A stretch of 64,000 bases of DNA from Pseudeuparius sepicola (GCA_963920635.1 OY987298.1:125125735-125189734); one strand, 5' to 3'; shown: positions 22,336 through 35,086, numbered from the stretch's first letter. Made by a program: numbers and translations. The notes: generated from the sequence alone by a model not told the origin.

Positions 22336-23421
22336 TTAGAGATGGGCAACGGAAACTTTCCAAGTCGGGGAAGTTTCCAAGTCGGGGAAGTTTCCATTTT
22401 TGGAAACTTTCCGGGAAGAAGCTTTGAAGGTTTAGGAAACTTTCCCTGAAAGTTTCGGAAATATTCCTGGGAAACTTTCCCGGAAAGTTTTCTGGGAATT
22501 TATGTAGAAATTTTAAATTTGCTGCCATAAATGCCTGGCCATGATTCATGACATAACCTAAAAAATACAAAAAAGAACAAAGAATAATCATGACCTGTGT
22601 GCTATAGACCACAGATAAAATATATTTTATTATATTCTATACACTTTTTGACTTCTGAAAGTTTAAATTAAATTAATCAGAATAAGAATACCTATGTTAA
22701 TTTAGTATATTCTTCCATATTTGGTTTTACCTTTTTTTATTTATCTATGTTTTATCAGTTTTCTATTTTATTATGTTTACATCTGTACAGGGTGACGTAA
22801 TTAAGATATTACTAGCGATTATCTCAGTAATTTTTAAGATACATTGGTGGTTCAAACACAAAACTTGGGTTGTTTTTCCCCACAAAATTTCAAACAAAAA
22901 GTTATCACCAAATTACCATTTTTTTTAAATTAAGATGGCTATTTTGTTGCAATTTTTCATTAGACTGGTAAAGTGAATAAAAAATCTGCACAACACGGTT
23001 GCATATCACTTTCAGTTTAGCGGAAGTAATGATTTTTATGTCCCAACTAAATCTGCAAAAAAATAGTATTTTATAACAAAAAAAAACTGTCACTTCCTAC
23101 GTTTTTTTTTACTGTAGGTAGTAACTAAATAATAATACTAATAATTTAAAATCTGAAAGTGGAATTTTGAATTATGATCATGAAATACCAATTATTATAA
23201 AGCAAACCTTTTACATTTTGTGATATTTTACCTTTTCTGTAATATCTTTAACAAATTTCACTCAAAATACGACATATTTGGTATTTTTGGAAAGCTCTAA
23301 GTGTGACTAATTTAACTAAATACTAAAAAAAGAAAACTGGAATCTTTCTGAAAGTTTCGGAAATTTTTGTCGGAAACTTTCCGGGAATTTTCGTAAAGTG
23401 GGAACTTTCCCATCTCTAGAA
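22336..23421. mobile_element. Element ending TAGAGATGGG..CCCATCTCTA with GGAAACTTTCC clusters
   Basis: The left end TTAGAGATGGG and right end CCCATCTCTAGA are inverted, each bordered inside by copies of the palindrome-like GGAAACTTTCC (at least six in 22350-22500 and three in 23350-23410). The centre contains a separate mariner-like fragment (22793-23096). No transposase was recognised. Confidence 0.75.
22793..23096. mobile_element. Mariner-like fragment nested in 22336-23421
   Basis: It begins CAGGGTGACGTAATTAAG after GTA and matches the complement of 5190-5412, and 4905-5000 in direct orientation. The opposite end is missing or too diverged to see. Confidence 0.65.
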
Positions 23422-23561
23422 AACTTTGCCTCCAGGTACCGGTGGTCGGTTCGCCACCACTGCAAGTTTTGTTACTTGGGAAGTGTTCATCTTTTTGTAC
23501 GTACCCTTTAAAATATTTAGTGTTGGTTTTCGTGGAGAAAACAATTATACACGGTGGTGAC

Positions 23562-23890
23562 AATTTCGATGCCCACCCTTGGTATCTCGGAAACTATGAA
23601 AGATACAACATCGGTCAAATTAGACAAAAGGTGCGGTATCAGACCCTCTACAATATTCTGTTATTAAATCTCAGATATCTTGATTCGTTCGCGAGTTATA
23701 CTCACAAAACGGCAAATTTAGATTTGTTTAAAACTTTATGTCTTCCACATCGGTTACCCGAATTTAATGAAAATTGGTAGTTTTAGGTTCTTGGTCATGG
23801 CCAACTCGACGCCGGTTTCAGAAATTTTCTAGGCCCCCTAAATGTCGATCAACCATAGCCGAGATACCAATGGTGGGCATCGAAATTTTA
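23562..23890. mobile_element. Small inverted-repeat element
   Basis: CAATTTCGATGCCCACC with TTGGTATCTCGG at the left is matched by CCGAGATACCAA with GGTGGGCATCGAAATTT at the right. The arms are about 30 bp and the total length about 330 bp. The ORF crossing it (23442-23780) shows no known domain. Confidence 0.75.
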
Positions 23891-24758
23891 TATACGGCAT
23901 CGTTTAAATTGGTGAAAACCGACTATTCATAACCCTCGACTAGACTAGGGTCGGCTGCCATCTCTTATTATTACTCGCGCCTTCTCTTCGCTGCCCCTGT
24001 GTAATCCACAGGCGTGTTACAATTTATGGACGAAATTCTGGATATTGTGTTTTGTTTTGGTGCGTGCTATAATATATCAAGTTAGTTAGCATTACTTTTA
24101 GAATGAATGAATTAATTTAAGTAATTTTTTACCACAAAGTGAAATTAGGACCTTTGAACTGAGAACTGGTCGATATCTTGGTACACACGCTAATTTCGCA
24201 CGGAGTTTCCACCTGTTCCACAGCTCGTAAATTTGAATTAAGTATACCTACAATTTATCCTGAGAAACAGGAGCTTTACACTGAATTAAATTTGACGGAC
24301 TGCGAAAATGCTAGAAAACTACGTGGTAGACATTTTAATTCGTGGCAATATTACTGCGCTAGAGCAACCACTGGTCCACCAGTCATTTTGCTTGGGAAAT
24401 TAGACAAATCAGTATAGGCCGGGTATTTGCATATATTAGAAGAACCTACTAAGATTGTTAGTAGATTCTTCTATTGTATATTACTGCGATTTATTTCATA
24501 TTTTACAGTAGATGCCGTCCAGATTTAAGGTGACCGTGAGATGATTCAAAACTAAAACTATGGTAACACATTATACGATACTAGTGTGGTAATGGGCTTT
24601 TGTACGCGTACCTACGTTTGTGTCCAGTAGATAAAAAAGTGAATATTAACGAAGATTATTGAAGTTAAATCTGTAGGGGACATGTTGGATTGGTGCAATT
24701 CAATGGTTAAGTAGTTTGGGGAACGCTGCAAAGCTTTTGACAAATCTCCTGTTGAAAC
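23891..24758. other. No recognised gene
   Basis: Contains a 79-codon plus-strand ORF (24178-24417, ending LLGKLDKSV) with no recognised domain and no convincing splice context. It is left as unsupported. Confidence 0.4.
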
Positions 24759-24951
24759 CTAGTGGCGTTGACTGACGTATTTATAAAGACTGCTCACGGC
24801 TGTCACGTCTGACACATTTTTGGCACACCATGCGCTTTCCGGAGATAAAATACAATGCAGAATACATTGTTAGCCATCAGAGCCATCTGTTTTCCAGGAC
24901 ATAAAACTATAGCCGTGAGAAGTCTTTATAAATAAATTCAGTCAACGCTAG
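24759..24951. repeat. 193-bp MITE-like hairpin
   Basis: Terminal arms of about 42 bp: CTAGTGGCGTTGACTGA with TTTATAAAGACTGCTCACGG at the left, and the complement at 24911-24951. The right end reads TCAGTCAACGCTAG. Confidence 0.8.
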
Positions 24952-26393
24952 TGGGTTTTTGAAACATGCATAAATCGAGTGATTTTTTTTTATCATATAC
25001 CTACAAAACACAAACTGTTAGCGATTTCAGATTCCGCTGATTCCGCATAAAATAAAATCCGATTCAAGTGTTTCTATTGAGGTATTAACCCTTGTGTGAG
25101 GGGTTCGAAACGTCGCACTTCAAAAATATTTGAGGGGAAATCTAAACTGGCGTGTGGACATTTAGGTAAAAATGACTACGCATTAAGGCGTTAATTTGCC
25201 ACTAAAGTTTGCAGGTCACTAAGTGATATTCGTTGTTTAACTGTCCCAAGATGCCACTTAGAAGGCGGTAAGGAAACTTTTCCTCGAGCAACACAATTTA
25301 AGTACAAAAAATGTCTGCAGTATATGGATTTCTCACGATCTCTGGCTGAGGGGCCCTCCTCGTGAGTCGTAATTTCATGCGTGTAAATGATTACAGGCTT
25401 ACCCAGAGATAGATAGGTATTGTGGTGTTAAGGCCGTTCGGTTTCGAGAAGGTCATAAGGTGGTTCAAGTCAAACGTGTAGTCAGTATTTTGAAGATAAA
25501 TTCGAGGATAAAAATGCTCTCCTCAATTTAAAAATTTAACAAAATACAAAATGTCACATCGGCAAACAAAAAATCTTGAGCAACTCTTGTTTACGCGCTT
25601 CTCCCAAGGTTGACATTATTTGTTTATGTCTCCCTGACGTTGGTGTGATTTCAAATTCCATGCGGCGGCAAGGCCGACCACTTAACATATTTGATGGATG
25701 CCACGCATTCAGCGGCATCTCGTGAATGCACTTTCGATCGCCCATGTCCTTACCAGGATCAGATTTACGACGTACTCGTCTCGTGAGTTTTTACTTCGTG
25801 TCTGGCTTCTTATTATGCTACGAGTCGAGCTTTTGTTTCGTGCATGGCCATGGCCTTACTCCTCAACAAGAAAGTATTGCGCTTAGATTTTCTTGTTATG
25901 GAGACTGCCAGAAATTGTCTTATTATACAATACTGTAAGGCATTAAACATTTAAAACAAAACTTTGATATACCGACTTTGACTTCTAAGAGGCAGTTGTT
26001 CCACATTAACCTCAGCATTAGTATTTCAAAATAACTGAACGAGTGGTATGAGCATTATTGTTGGGATAAGTCAAATAACAGACACTGCCATAATATTATC
26101 ACCGAGTGCAATAATATTATTGCACAAAAAGAAACAATATCTGCCAAATTTGACACTTTATTTCCGCCATCTATTGAAGAAAAAAGCGATGAAATTGTTC
26201 TGTCTACATGTTGTTCACAAAGTGATGGCGAGAGGCTACTTTGGCACCAAATAACTGTCAAATTTGACAGCTGTTGTCTCTCTTTATAGACCTACATTTT
26301 ACTTGATGATTCAACCCAGTATTTGTTGAACATTTATTAAAAAATCCATTTGGCACACTGCTTTCGGCCTTGTAACGTAAATACGCATACCTA
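24952..26393. other. hnRNP K intron 1, no recognised feature
   Basis: Short overlapping ORFs near 25550-25940 and on both strands at 26048-26261 have no known motif. A small palindrome AGTGCAATAATATTATTGCAC lies at about 26105. Confidence 0.45.
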
Positions 26394-27142
26394 CAGTGTG
26401 TTCACGGATAGACTTCGGATAGGGTGTAAATGACAAAAAAATTTCGAGTTGAAATTTGAGCTTCTGGGGATAAGCCCTTCTTGGTTTGAAACTAATTTGT
26501 GACGTAATTTTAGTTTCGAAAAATCACGTATGCCTTGGGAATTTTTAAAAATTTAATTTTTCACATCAGTAAAGTGCCCTTTCTGTAGCTTTTATGACAA
26601 AATGTTATTAAGGAAACTTGTTCAGAATGAAGAACTGAGTAGGTTTGCGAAATTTCGAAAGTCTAGGCCTACTTTATTTTTTTTAAATTTTTTTCCACTT
26701 TTCTTTAGAAAAGTGCACTTTGTGTAGCTTTCACATTAAGTAATTAAAATGTTATTACGAAAACTTGTTCACAATGAAAAACTGGATAGGTGTGAAAAAA
26801 TTCAAAAGCCTAGGTCTACTTTGATTTTTGTGCATTTTGATTTTTTTAGCAGAAAAAAATCAAAGTAGGCCTAGACTTTCGAAATTTCGCAAACCTACTC
26901 AGTTCTTCATTCTGAACAAGTTTCCTTAATAACATTTTGTCGTAAAACCTACAGAAAGGGCATTTACTCATGTGGAAAATTAGTTTTTTCAAAATTCCCA
27001 AGGCATACGTGATTTTTCGAAACTAAAATTACGTCACAAATTAGTTTCAAACCAAGCAGGGCTTATCCCCAGAAGCTCAAATTTCAACTCGAAAATTTTT
27101 TGTTATTTACACCCTATCCGAACTCTATCCGTGGACACACTA
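26394..27142. mobile_element. Inverted-repeat element, CAGTGTG..CACAC ends
   Basis: The arms run over 250 bp inward from CAGTGTGTTCACGGATAG and its counterpart CTATCCGTGGACACAC, with TA outside. A related copy lies at 53229-54067, sharing AATTTGTGACGTAATTTTA-like and ATCACGTATGCCTTGG-like blocks. It sits about 225 bp from hnRNP K exon 1. Confidence 0.8.
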
Positions 27143-27367
27143 TAGCCAGTGTAGGTATATTAAATCAAATATAATAATTATTATAAGAACTATAATATGA
27201 ATAAGGCGATGTTGCCCGTACTGCCTATCGAAATCGAAAATATTATGGATAAATTGTGAAAGGTCAGTACGACTTGTTGCGTTTTCTTGCAATGATATTA
27301 TTTATATACAACGTAATTTGTACTCTTAAAGTAGAGTCGTGTTTATACTAATAAAGTATTTTCTTAC

Positions 27368-27469
27368 CTTGCTGGGAATTAGCAAGCGAACTTCCTCGTC
27401 ACCGCGTCTGGTGCGCTTCTGTGGGGAGCCCATGTCTCCGTCGGCTTCTCGCTTCATGGCTACAGTGTC
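27368..27469 (-). CDS. hnRNP-K: hnRNP K, first coding exon
   Basis: The start codon is at 27455-27457 on the minus strand, with 12 nt of 5' UTR after a TTGTTCCAG acceptor at 27469/27470. The 30 codons read MKREADGDMGSPQKRTRRG then DEEVRLLIPSK, ending in phase 0 at GTAAGAAA. A basic N-terminal tail leading into EVRLLIPSK is the standard beginning of insect and vertebrate hnRNP K. Exons 1-4 together encode 88 residues. The acceptor in front of the start shows that at least one non-coding exon lies upstream (higher coordinates). Intron 1 is 15,585 nt and houses the nested secreted-protein gene. Confidence 0.95.
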
Positions 27470-28835
27470 CTGGAACAATAATAAAAATATATAATAAAAC
27501 AATAAAATACATCGAAGCAAAGACCTCCCCCCAAAAAAATAATGCGCACCATTCTGAAAGTCCTGTGAGACGTTTGGAAAAATACAATCAAAACAGCTTT
27601 TTTTTTTTTGCAAGATAATAAACAAGGCGACGCTTTCCACGAGTACTTAAATAATAATCCCTGAACACATTTGCATGAAATTTAAGTTTACAGTTCCCGA
27701 GAAAGTATATCACTCTAAACGAAACAATTGCGAAAAACGATTACTTTTGCCTATGATAAATTCGAGTCTGCGTTTTACATTGCGTTTGATATGTTTAGAT
27801 AGTTAAAAAAACTCGAGTAGCTTTCCCTTGATTATTTTTGTTACCAAATCTGAAATGAAAATCTATTTTGATAACTATCGACGCAATAGCATATTATTCA
27901 TTCGTTTTAAACTTGTGAAACGCATCAATGCAGAACATATTCTCAAAAACGCCAAATCCGAAGTGAGAGCTAGGAGCTAGAACAAACGCAAGAAAACTTC
28001 TTGCCGTCACGTTGCGCAAATCTACGCGAATGTGTTTATGAGGCATTCTGTTTACCACACGCAATTTTTCTTACATAGATCATCTTACGTAAGATGGTCT
28101 ACCTACATGGAAAAACTGGAACACCTGATCAGATGGTAAGACTACACCGGTATTAATTCAGGGGGCAATTTTAACGACCAAGTTGCATGTTATTCGCTGT
28201 TCGCTGCCACGAATAGTTTTACCAAGGATGTGTGCTCAAGACAAACAAGACAATAAATTCAATTGCGTAAAAAACATACTCATAAATATACACAATAGGT
28301 ATGTACGCAACTAAGTTAAATATTTCGCCAATTATTAATATACTATTTAAACTACATATTATAAGTAGATACAGGAATATATTATGGATGTTTTTATTGG
28401 AGCTGAAACTAAAACTAGAGAATTAGAGAGATACAGGGATTTTCTATAACAAATTCATAAGTAAGAAACACAGATCTTAAATGATTTTTTTCGATTTATG
28501 ATCATTATAATTGGAGAAACTTGGAGATTGTCGTCTTGGGAGGATTTCATTCTAGATACTTTGGTTTCTGGAGGGAATCAACAAATCCGAAATGGTTCCT
28601 TGAAAAATCGCCTGATAAATCAGTCTAGTAAGTTTTTTGTTGATCTTTCCAGCAATGGCTTCTTTACATCATTTAACACAAGTATATGTTTCACTTTCGA
28701 CAGTCCGTAGATCGCTGTATGTAGAAAAGGAACAAAGGAGGGTCAACCGCTTGTCACTTTAAACTGTTTGATGAAGGCATATGGCGTCATTTCGTTTTTG
28801 TTGCTGAACACTGGTAACAACACATCTAATTTAAT
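27470..28835. other. Presumed 5' UTR intron of hnRNP K, no recognised feature
   Basis: AT-rich; small ORFs only (70 codons at 28498-28710). No repeat partner was found. Confidence 0.45.
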
Positions 28836-29075
28836 TTTCAAAGTGAAGTCACTTCACTTTGACGTGACATGATCTTTGAGAAAGGAGGAAGATTTATCCT
28901 CCGAAAGCTCAGAAAACAAATTTGTTGAAGTTATTTTTTGAGTTACACGTTTAAAGTTTCGTTCATTCAGTGTTAAGAATTTATGAATTTTCGAGGCAAC
29001 TTGAAAAAGTTGTCTTTCAATCAGTTTGGTGGCGAAAAACCCAATTAAAAATTAAATGGATCTGTTTGCGCCACA
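28836..29075 (+). repeat. Three-copy dispersed repeat, copy 1
   Basis: Shares GATCTTTGAGAAAGGAGGAAG, the CTTGAAAAAGTTGTCTTTC block and AATTAAATGGATCTGTTTGCG (or close variants) with inverted copies at 33468-33700 and 62580-62735. A short palindrome GAAGTCACTTCACTTTGACGT lies at one end. Confidence 0.75.
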
Positions 29076-32000
29076 AATAAATTTTAGAAAATAAACACAT
29101 CTAAGTTTTCAGTGAATTATCACAATGGAAAAATTGCGTGAGTTTCTGAGCTACTGCACTAAAACACTCTTAATATGAAACTGATATTTATAGAGATAGA
29201 GATACGCGAGGAGATACAATAAGTTTGTGCTAAAAATCCTTGTGTGGGCACTCTGAGGCAATTTGAATTTTCGCGTCATGATTAGATACCTTGCCATATT
29301 TTTATCGTGAATGTGAATAATTGCGAAACAAGAGAATACTTTCATGCGAGCTTTCATGGTTGTGTGACTCAATCACCAGCATGGAAAAAATATACCTACA
29401 TCTGCCCCCATAAGGAATATAAATGCACATCTCTTGCAATGGAGTCGTGTAGGTGATTTTGAAAATGGCATAAGTTGTCTTTCTATCAACAGGAATTATT
29501 CATAATCATTCGTTGCAATGGAATTTAATAGCTTGCGTCTGCGACCAGCCAACATGGATTACTCAATCCTTAACAATACACCGGCTTAACCAACTAAATA
29601 ATTTCCGTTTGGTGGCTTTGCCCTTTCAGTGCAATGTTCACACAACTGTTTTGTATTGAATTAATTAATGAAAGGCTTAGTGGCTTGGCTATTTACTATA
29701 CGATCGGGGAATTTAGTAAAACAAGAGATGCATTATTGGTTAATTAGTTTCGTTATGATAATAATAGGTATGATACATTTTTGGGCCATGTTTATGAACT
29801 AATTTATAACAGTGGGGATATATAGATAATATTTGAATATTGTAAATAAAACTGATGGTTTCATAATGTCGAATCCGATAATGATAAGAAAAATTTTGGA
29901 GTATCAAAAACTCTGAAAACGACAATATACATTGGACTAATCACATACGAAGAACGAGCAACGTAGAATATTTCCACGATTATTTCAGATTTTAGGCTTC
30001 CGTCTCAATGAGAAATGCCTACACCCTAGAACTGAGACTGCTTAGCTATTTCAGTACTTGTTATGCGAAAACTCTCGCCACTGCATTAGAAAATGTTGGC
30101 TGAAATTAGACCCTCTGATTAGACGCATCAGGAACAATATTAATTCTTACGGACGAAACGTGAGAAAATATAGAATAATCGCAAAGATGTCTTTTTTGTT
30201 TCTATTCTTTGCCCCAACAAATACCGAGACGAGCTCCAGTTTTGTCATCGCTAGCTTAGGAACTGAACTCGTCTTGAACAGAAACAAATGACATGGTGAT
30301 TATTTAACACTGAAAAGGAGCAGCGTCTGGTAACCAGGTGTAACAGGTGAATAATGCAATTAACTGAAATATTATTCATCACAGAGGAATTTCTGAACGG
30401 GTGTCAACAATTTCTGAGAAAATAACGAGACGGTGCATAAATCAATAATGTCGCTGGGGACAAGACGGCCCCGAGCCGTCCAAACGAAGTTACCATGTAC
30501 TAAAGGCATATAAAAATAAAGCGAGTCTAATTCGAAATAATTCGCAGACACTGGCTGCTAAATTAACAACTAACTATAAATTACCAAAACAATTCAGTTG
30601 TCAGTTCTGAGGTTAGTTCACAATAGAATACATCTGATTTAGGTTGACACCATGATACTACAACAGTATAACTGGATGTTTCGGATATACGCGTCATCGG
30701 ACGACAAAGATTCTTCAAAGGTTAGTTGTAATTTAATTCAAAGCCGGTTTTTGTGGCTTTTGAGATCAAAACACATAATTTTTAATATGGTTTGTCGTGC
30801 ATTTACATGGGCTATTTAATTACACATTATAGAAAAGGCTGCGTCACCTAGAAGGAGGATAAAAAGGAGCAAATACGGCGGTCTGGAGGCTGGGCGATCT
30901 TTCTCGGTTCAAATATAACGCGAAAAGCGATGGGAAGTTTTGGTATCGACGTACATTTTTGTCACGCGATGACGACATGCGCAAGCCGGTTCAAAATTCG
31001 TCCCCCAAATGATCTTATCTTTACACTCTCTGAAATCTGTCATGATCTAAACTTGGTTGCATAGCACGGCCTCTTTCATAAATGTGTCATCAGCGCCCAA
31101 GCATCCTTCAAATATTTCACTTCGAAAATGTCAAAGGTTTTTACCATTTGTCAAGTAGGGTTCTCACTTGTGCATTTCCATCCAAGCAGCACGATGCTGA
31201 CTTTTTAACAGTGTTTTAACTATTATGCAACTTTACTTGGATGAGAAAATGACACAAATTAATGGCTGCCAACCTTACTGCACAGCGTTTAGGGTAAGCT
31301 GTGCTTATTGTATGTAATTCTTATGTTGTTTTGTAGATGCTGTCACCTAACCTAATCTATGAATGCCCCAACTACATACCAGGATTTTATGTAGTTTAAG
31401 ATAAATAACGAATTTCCATAAATAGATATTTTATCGCGGATAGAGTTGAATGAAGATTAGATATAAAGGGGGCCTGTAAGATTACTTATTGATAGCACTG
31501 AAACACTGATATAATATGTAAAATCTGTTATATCCAGCACTTTGCTTTTTCATTAACCATAACTTTTAAAATGTATCTATACTCCTAGACAAAAGTAAGG
31601 ATGCTACTAACATCGCAAAAGTGCATTTCCATTTTGTCGACACTAAAGAGCAGGTCTACAAATATGTAAATAAAATTTCAAATTGCAAAAAATCTATAGC
31701 CAACCAAGTATACACCGGTTGTCCAACGTTTTATTTAAGCCAAATTACATTATCCCAACAATAAGCTGCACGAGATTGAGATTAGAGTACAGACCTGGAC
31801 ATACATCTGGAACGTCACCTTAATTGGTTTTGTGTTTTTTGGGCTATATGTCATGAAACGGGGTGAAAACAAAAGAATACTATGTGAAGTAACAGTTATG
31901 ATTGTTTTAATCAATAACCTTCTGGGGGTTTTCGGTTAAATAAGTAAGTTCGGAAACCACCTTTCAGTGAACAGATAATAAGGTGCGTCCTTGGATAAGG

Positions 32001-33467
32001 TGAAGCGTGAAGCAAAATGTATAGGTAGTATAGAAGATGCATATGCTATGCATCACTATAGATATAGAAGCGCTTAGCGTGTAGGATAAAGGTGGGCAAA
32101 TTCATACCAACATCGTGGAATATCTGTTTACATTACCACCATTTTCATAATCGATTTGATCAGAATTTTTGATGCAACGCGCAAGGTCTTTTCGTATACC
32201 TATATCTACGCCCCGCCTGCGACTTGATCAATTTTGGCGCCATTCCAACACGCGGTTAATTAATAATTTAAAATATCCGCTTAACGAGTCCTAAAACGAG
32301 CAATTAGCAAGATCGCAAAACGCGAACACCTCATTAACGTCAGTACGTGAAAACGACCAGTTAAAATAATCTTTCTTCGACAAAGCAAAGCGCATTTTTT
32401 GTATCACGACCAAACGAAAACTACGTCAAACTTGGACCAACACTATATTAAAGACCTGTGTATAGCGCTGTTTCAAGCGATCGCCACTGGCGCCACACGA
32501 CAAAACAAATTTACATGGTGGTTTAATGTTAAAACACCATTGTTGCAAAATCTTTTATAAAATAAAAACATGTAAATACCTAGGTATGTCCGTTACAACG
32601 AATTTAATATTCAAAATAAAATAATTGTTTGTTATGTCTCTCTAATTTAACAACTTCACATGGCATATTCCATACATTTTCTTAAGAAAAGCGAGTCTAA
32701 AAAGCAAGCAAGAGTATTTGGTACCTTTTTTGTTTGAAATGAAGTCCATGGCTAGCTGTAGTAAGTAAGCATAAAACGCATTAGATTTTTCAATTTCTTC
32801 TTTATATGGAGGACTATTAGTTCGCTTTGGAGCTATAAACAAAATTTTCTATTTTCATTCTTGCATACGTTACAAAATACTCTTCCAAAATAATATCTAG
32901 AATTTTCGCCACTTCAGCTGGTTGATCAGATCATTCCATAATTCCAAAATAGTGTTTATCCTTCTGCGGTTCACCTAATGGTCTGTGCAGTGTGCATACC
33001 ATTTTCTTCAAGTGCATGGAAATTTAATTTTATCACAAATCACTCTACCTATAAAAGCTGTGTTAATAGGATAAAACTTCCAAATACTGGACGCAAAGAC
33101 AATTCGTTAGCGTAAAAAGAAGGTAAATCGTAATAAAGCTGGATATTTAAAATTTGGGAAATTTTAAACGTCAGAAACTGACATACCAATAACCACGGAA
33201 TATCCCCTATAATAAGTCGCCATTTTTTCGTCGAGTGGCGCCACCCCAGTCCGTAAATAACAATGAAATATAACATCATGCTCGGGTCTTTAATGTAGTA
33301 TCGGTCCAGGTCAAACAAAACAATTATCATCTTTATTCTTCAATCATAATGTGACAATGTTTTTTGCTGACATTTTTAATATAAATATCATTATAACTTC
33401 AACGCCAACTAGAGTAAGTACCAGATCTGCTTCATTATTAGATAATATTGATGGATATTCTTCGAAA
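29076..33467. other. No recognised gene between two inverted repeat copies
   Basis: 4.4 kb without a recognised exon, repeat partner or RNA gene. ORFs do not exceed 93 codons. A near-palindrome at about 31278-31302 (GCACAGCG..AGCTGTGC) resembles the perfect palindrome at 48291. Confidence 0.45.
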
Positions 33468-33700
33468 TTTCTTTGTGACGCAAACAGATCCATTTAATTT
33501 TTAATTTCGCCGCAGAAACCTGATCAAACTGATGAAAAGATAACTTTTTCAAGTTTACAGGAAAATTCTTAAATACCTAACATTAAAAAAAAAGAAACTT
33601 AAAAAATAACTTTAACTTTGTTTTTCTGCACTTTCGGATAATAAATCTTCCTCCTTTCTCAAAGATATCTATTGTCAAGTCAAAGTGAAATGACAGAATG
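33468..33700 (-). repeat. Three-copy dispersed repeat, copy 2
   Basis: Inverted relative to 28836-29075, running from GCAAACAGATCCATTTAATT to TCTCAAAGATATC. It diverges in the middle. Confidence 0.75.
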
Positions 33701-33813
33701 ATAGTGTGAATTCACAGTTCCAAAAATCCATATCCCTTGTTTATTCTTGGCTTGACATTGTAGGTTAGAACTTCCACGTTCGATACTTGCATTTAGTCGC
33801 TATATGTCGATAT

Positions 33814-34154
33814 TAGTTGTCCTCCTTTTGACTTTTTGACTTTTTGCACAAGTGAATTTGAAGTGAAATGAACATGAAGTGATCTGATAGTGAAATGATT
33901 TTTTATTGGTAAATGGAACAGTGTACGACCACGTTATCTAACCCTTGAATGAATTTTTCAATATTTTTCACCACCTTAACCCCAGAAACGCTCAAAACCA
34001 ACACAAATTACATAAAAATCGATGTGCTGCGTAAACAGATCACTTCATAATGAACTGAACATTTGTAAAAGGAACACTCGATGTCAGCTGATGTGCTCTC
34101 AAAGTGATTCGGAATCGATTTGAGATCACTTAAAACTGTAAAAGGAGGACGGCT
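33814..34154. repeat. MITE, copy 1 of 2
   Basis: Ends AGTTGTCCTCCTTTTG and AAAAGGAGGACGGCT are inverted. The whole 341 bp aligns with 52880-53206 at high identity apart from a small internal deletion in that copy. The target duplication is not clean (ATT is possible here). No ORF. The AGTGA/TCACT-rich interior resembles the 28836 family in style but not in sequence. Confidence 0.85.
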
Positions 34155-34329
34155 ATTGTGAAGAGATAAACAAATAGGAAGTTCACATAACCAACAATCA
34201 AACCAACCCTACACCCTCTATTCCCTTCTAGTAGTTGTAGAAGGCGCCAGCGTCTCCTATACATCTCACCGCTAGTTACTAATAATCAGTTGAATTAAGT
34301 ACCACCTAATAGATGTAACCAGTAAGTAT

Positions 34330-34403
34330 ACTCCGGTAGCTTAGTTGGCTCAAAGCGCCTACGGCCCGAGTATGAGTCCCGGGTTCGAGTCCCGGTTGGA
34401 GTG
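34330..34403 (+). tRNA. tRNA-like gene or pseudogene with Pol III boxes and oligo-T
   Basis: The 74 nt fold as a cloverleaf. The acceptor is ACTCCGG with TTGGAGT (two G-U pairs), the D arm GCTT..AAGC, the anticodon stem CCTAC with GTATG (one mismatch), and the T arm CCGGG-TTCGAGT-CCCGG. The A box TAGCTTAGTTGG and B box GGTTCGAGTCC match consensus, and a run of nine T follows within 3 nt as a Pol III terminator. The anticodon position reads CCC (Gly-like), but the universally conserved U33 is G and the loop is GGCCCGA. It may therefore be a tRNA pseudogene or a tRNA-derived transcript rather than a decoding tRNA. Confidence 0.6.
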
Positions 34404-35086
34404 TTTTTTTTTCTCAACATGATTATATTTTACCTGGTATGCCACAAAAACACCCCTTTTGATAGATAATATTATAACTTATCTCGCTAGCATAGATTTT
34501 GAAGTTGCACACACCTGTTCCTACGATCATGTAGAGATTTCAGTCTTGAAATTTATGTAGCTTTAAAAATTTATTCATTAACGAAACGTGCTCAAAAATG
34601 TTTGAAATTACTGATTTTAATACTTGTTTTGATGCTTTCTACAATATGATTTTATATACAGGGTGTCCCGAAATTAGCCTGCCATAAAATCAAAGTGTTC
34701 CTATAAATATGAAATAAAAAAGGCCTCCTAAGTGAGCTATAACCCGCAAACGGTTTTTCTAAATATTTCCAGAATTAACAAAGAAAAAATTCTGAAATTT
34801 GAAATCGTTTTATGATAAATTAATTGTGAATTCATTCATCGAATCCATAAAAAATATCAACAAGATGAAAAAGACACAAATAAAAACTAAGAAAGATGAA
34901 TTAATTTCCAACTCAACTGAGGTTGCTAATTGCTAATTTGGTTAATATTTTTACGAGTAAAGCACAACCTTGCATAAGTACTTCTAGCACCTACAGAACT
35001 CATATAAACACTATATATTCATTCGTGGAGTCACAAAAAAAAAGAGTTATACATTATTGTAATGTCCATGAGTTGATCATTCCCGG
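34404..35086. other. No gene; isolated mariner-like end
   Basis: CAGGGTGTCCCGAAATTAGC begins at 34659 after TATATA, like the mariner-like ends elsewhere. No inverted partner was found nearby. The rest is AT-rich. Confidence 0.5.

Noticed and set aside
24759..24951. Hairpin as a non-coding RNA gene
   Set aside because: Terminal inverted repeats with an unstructured centre fit a MITE better.
28836..33700. LTR retrotransposon
   Set aside because: The flanking repeats are inverted, not direct, and there are no gag/pol or primer-binding features.
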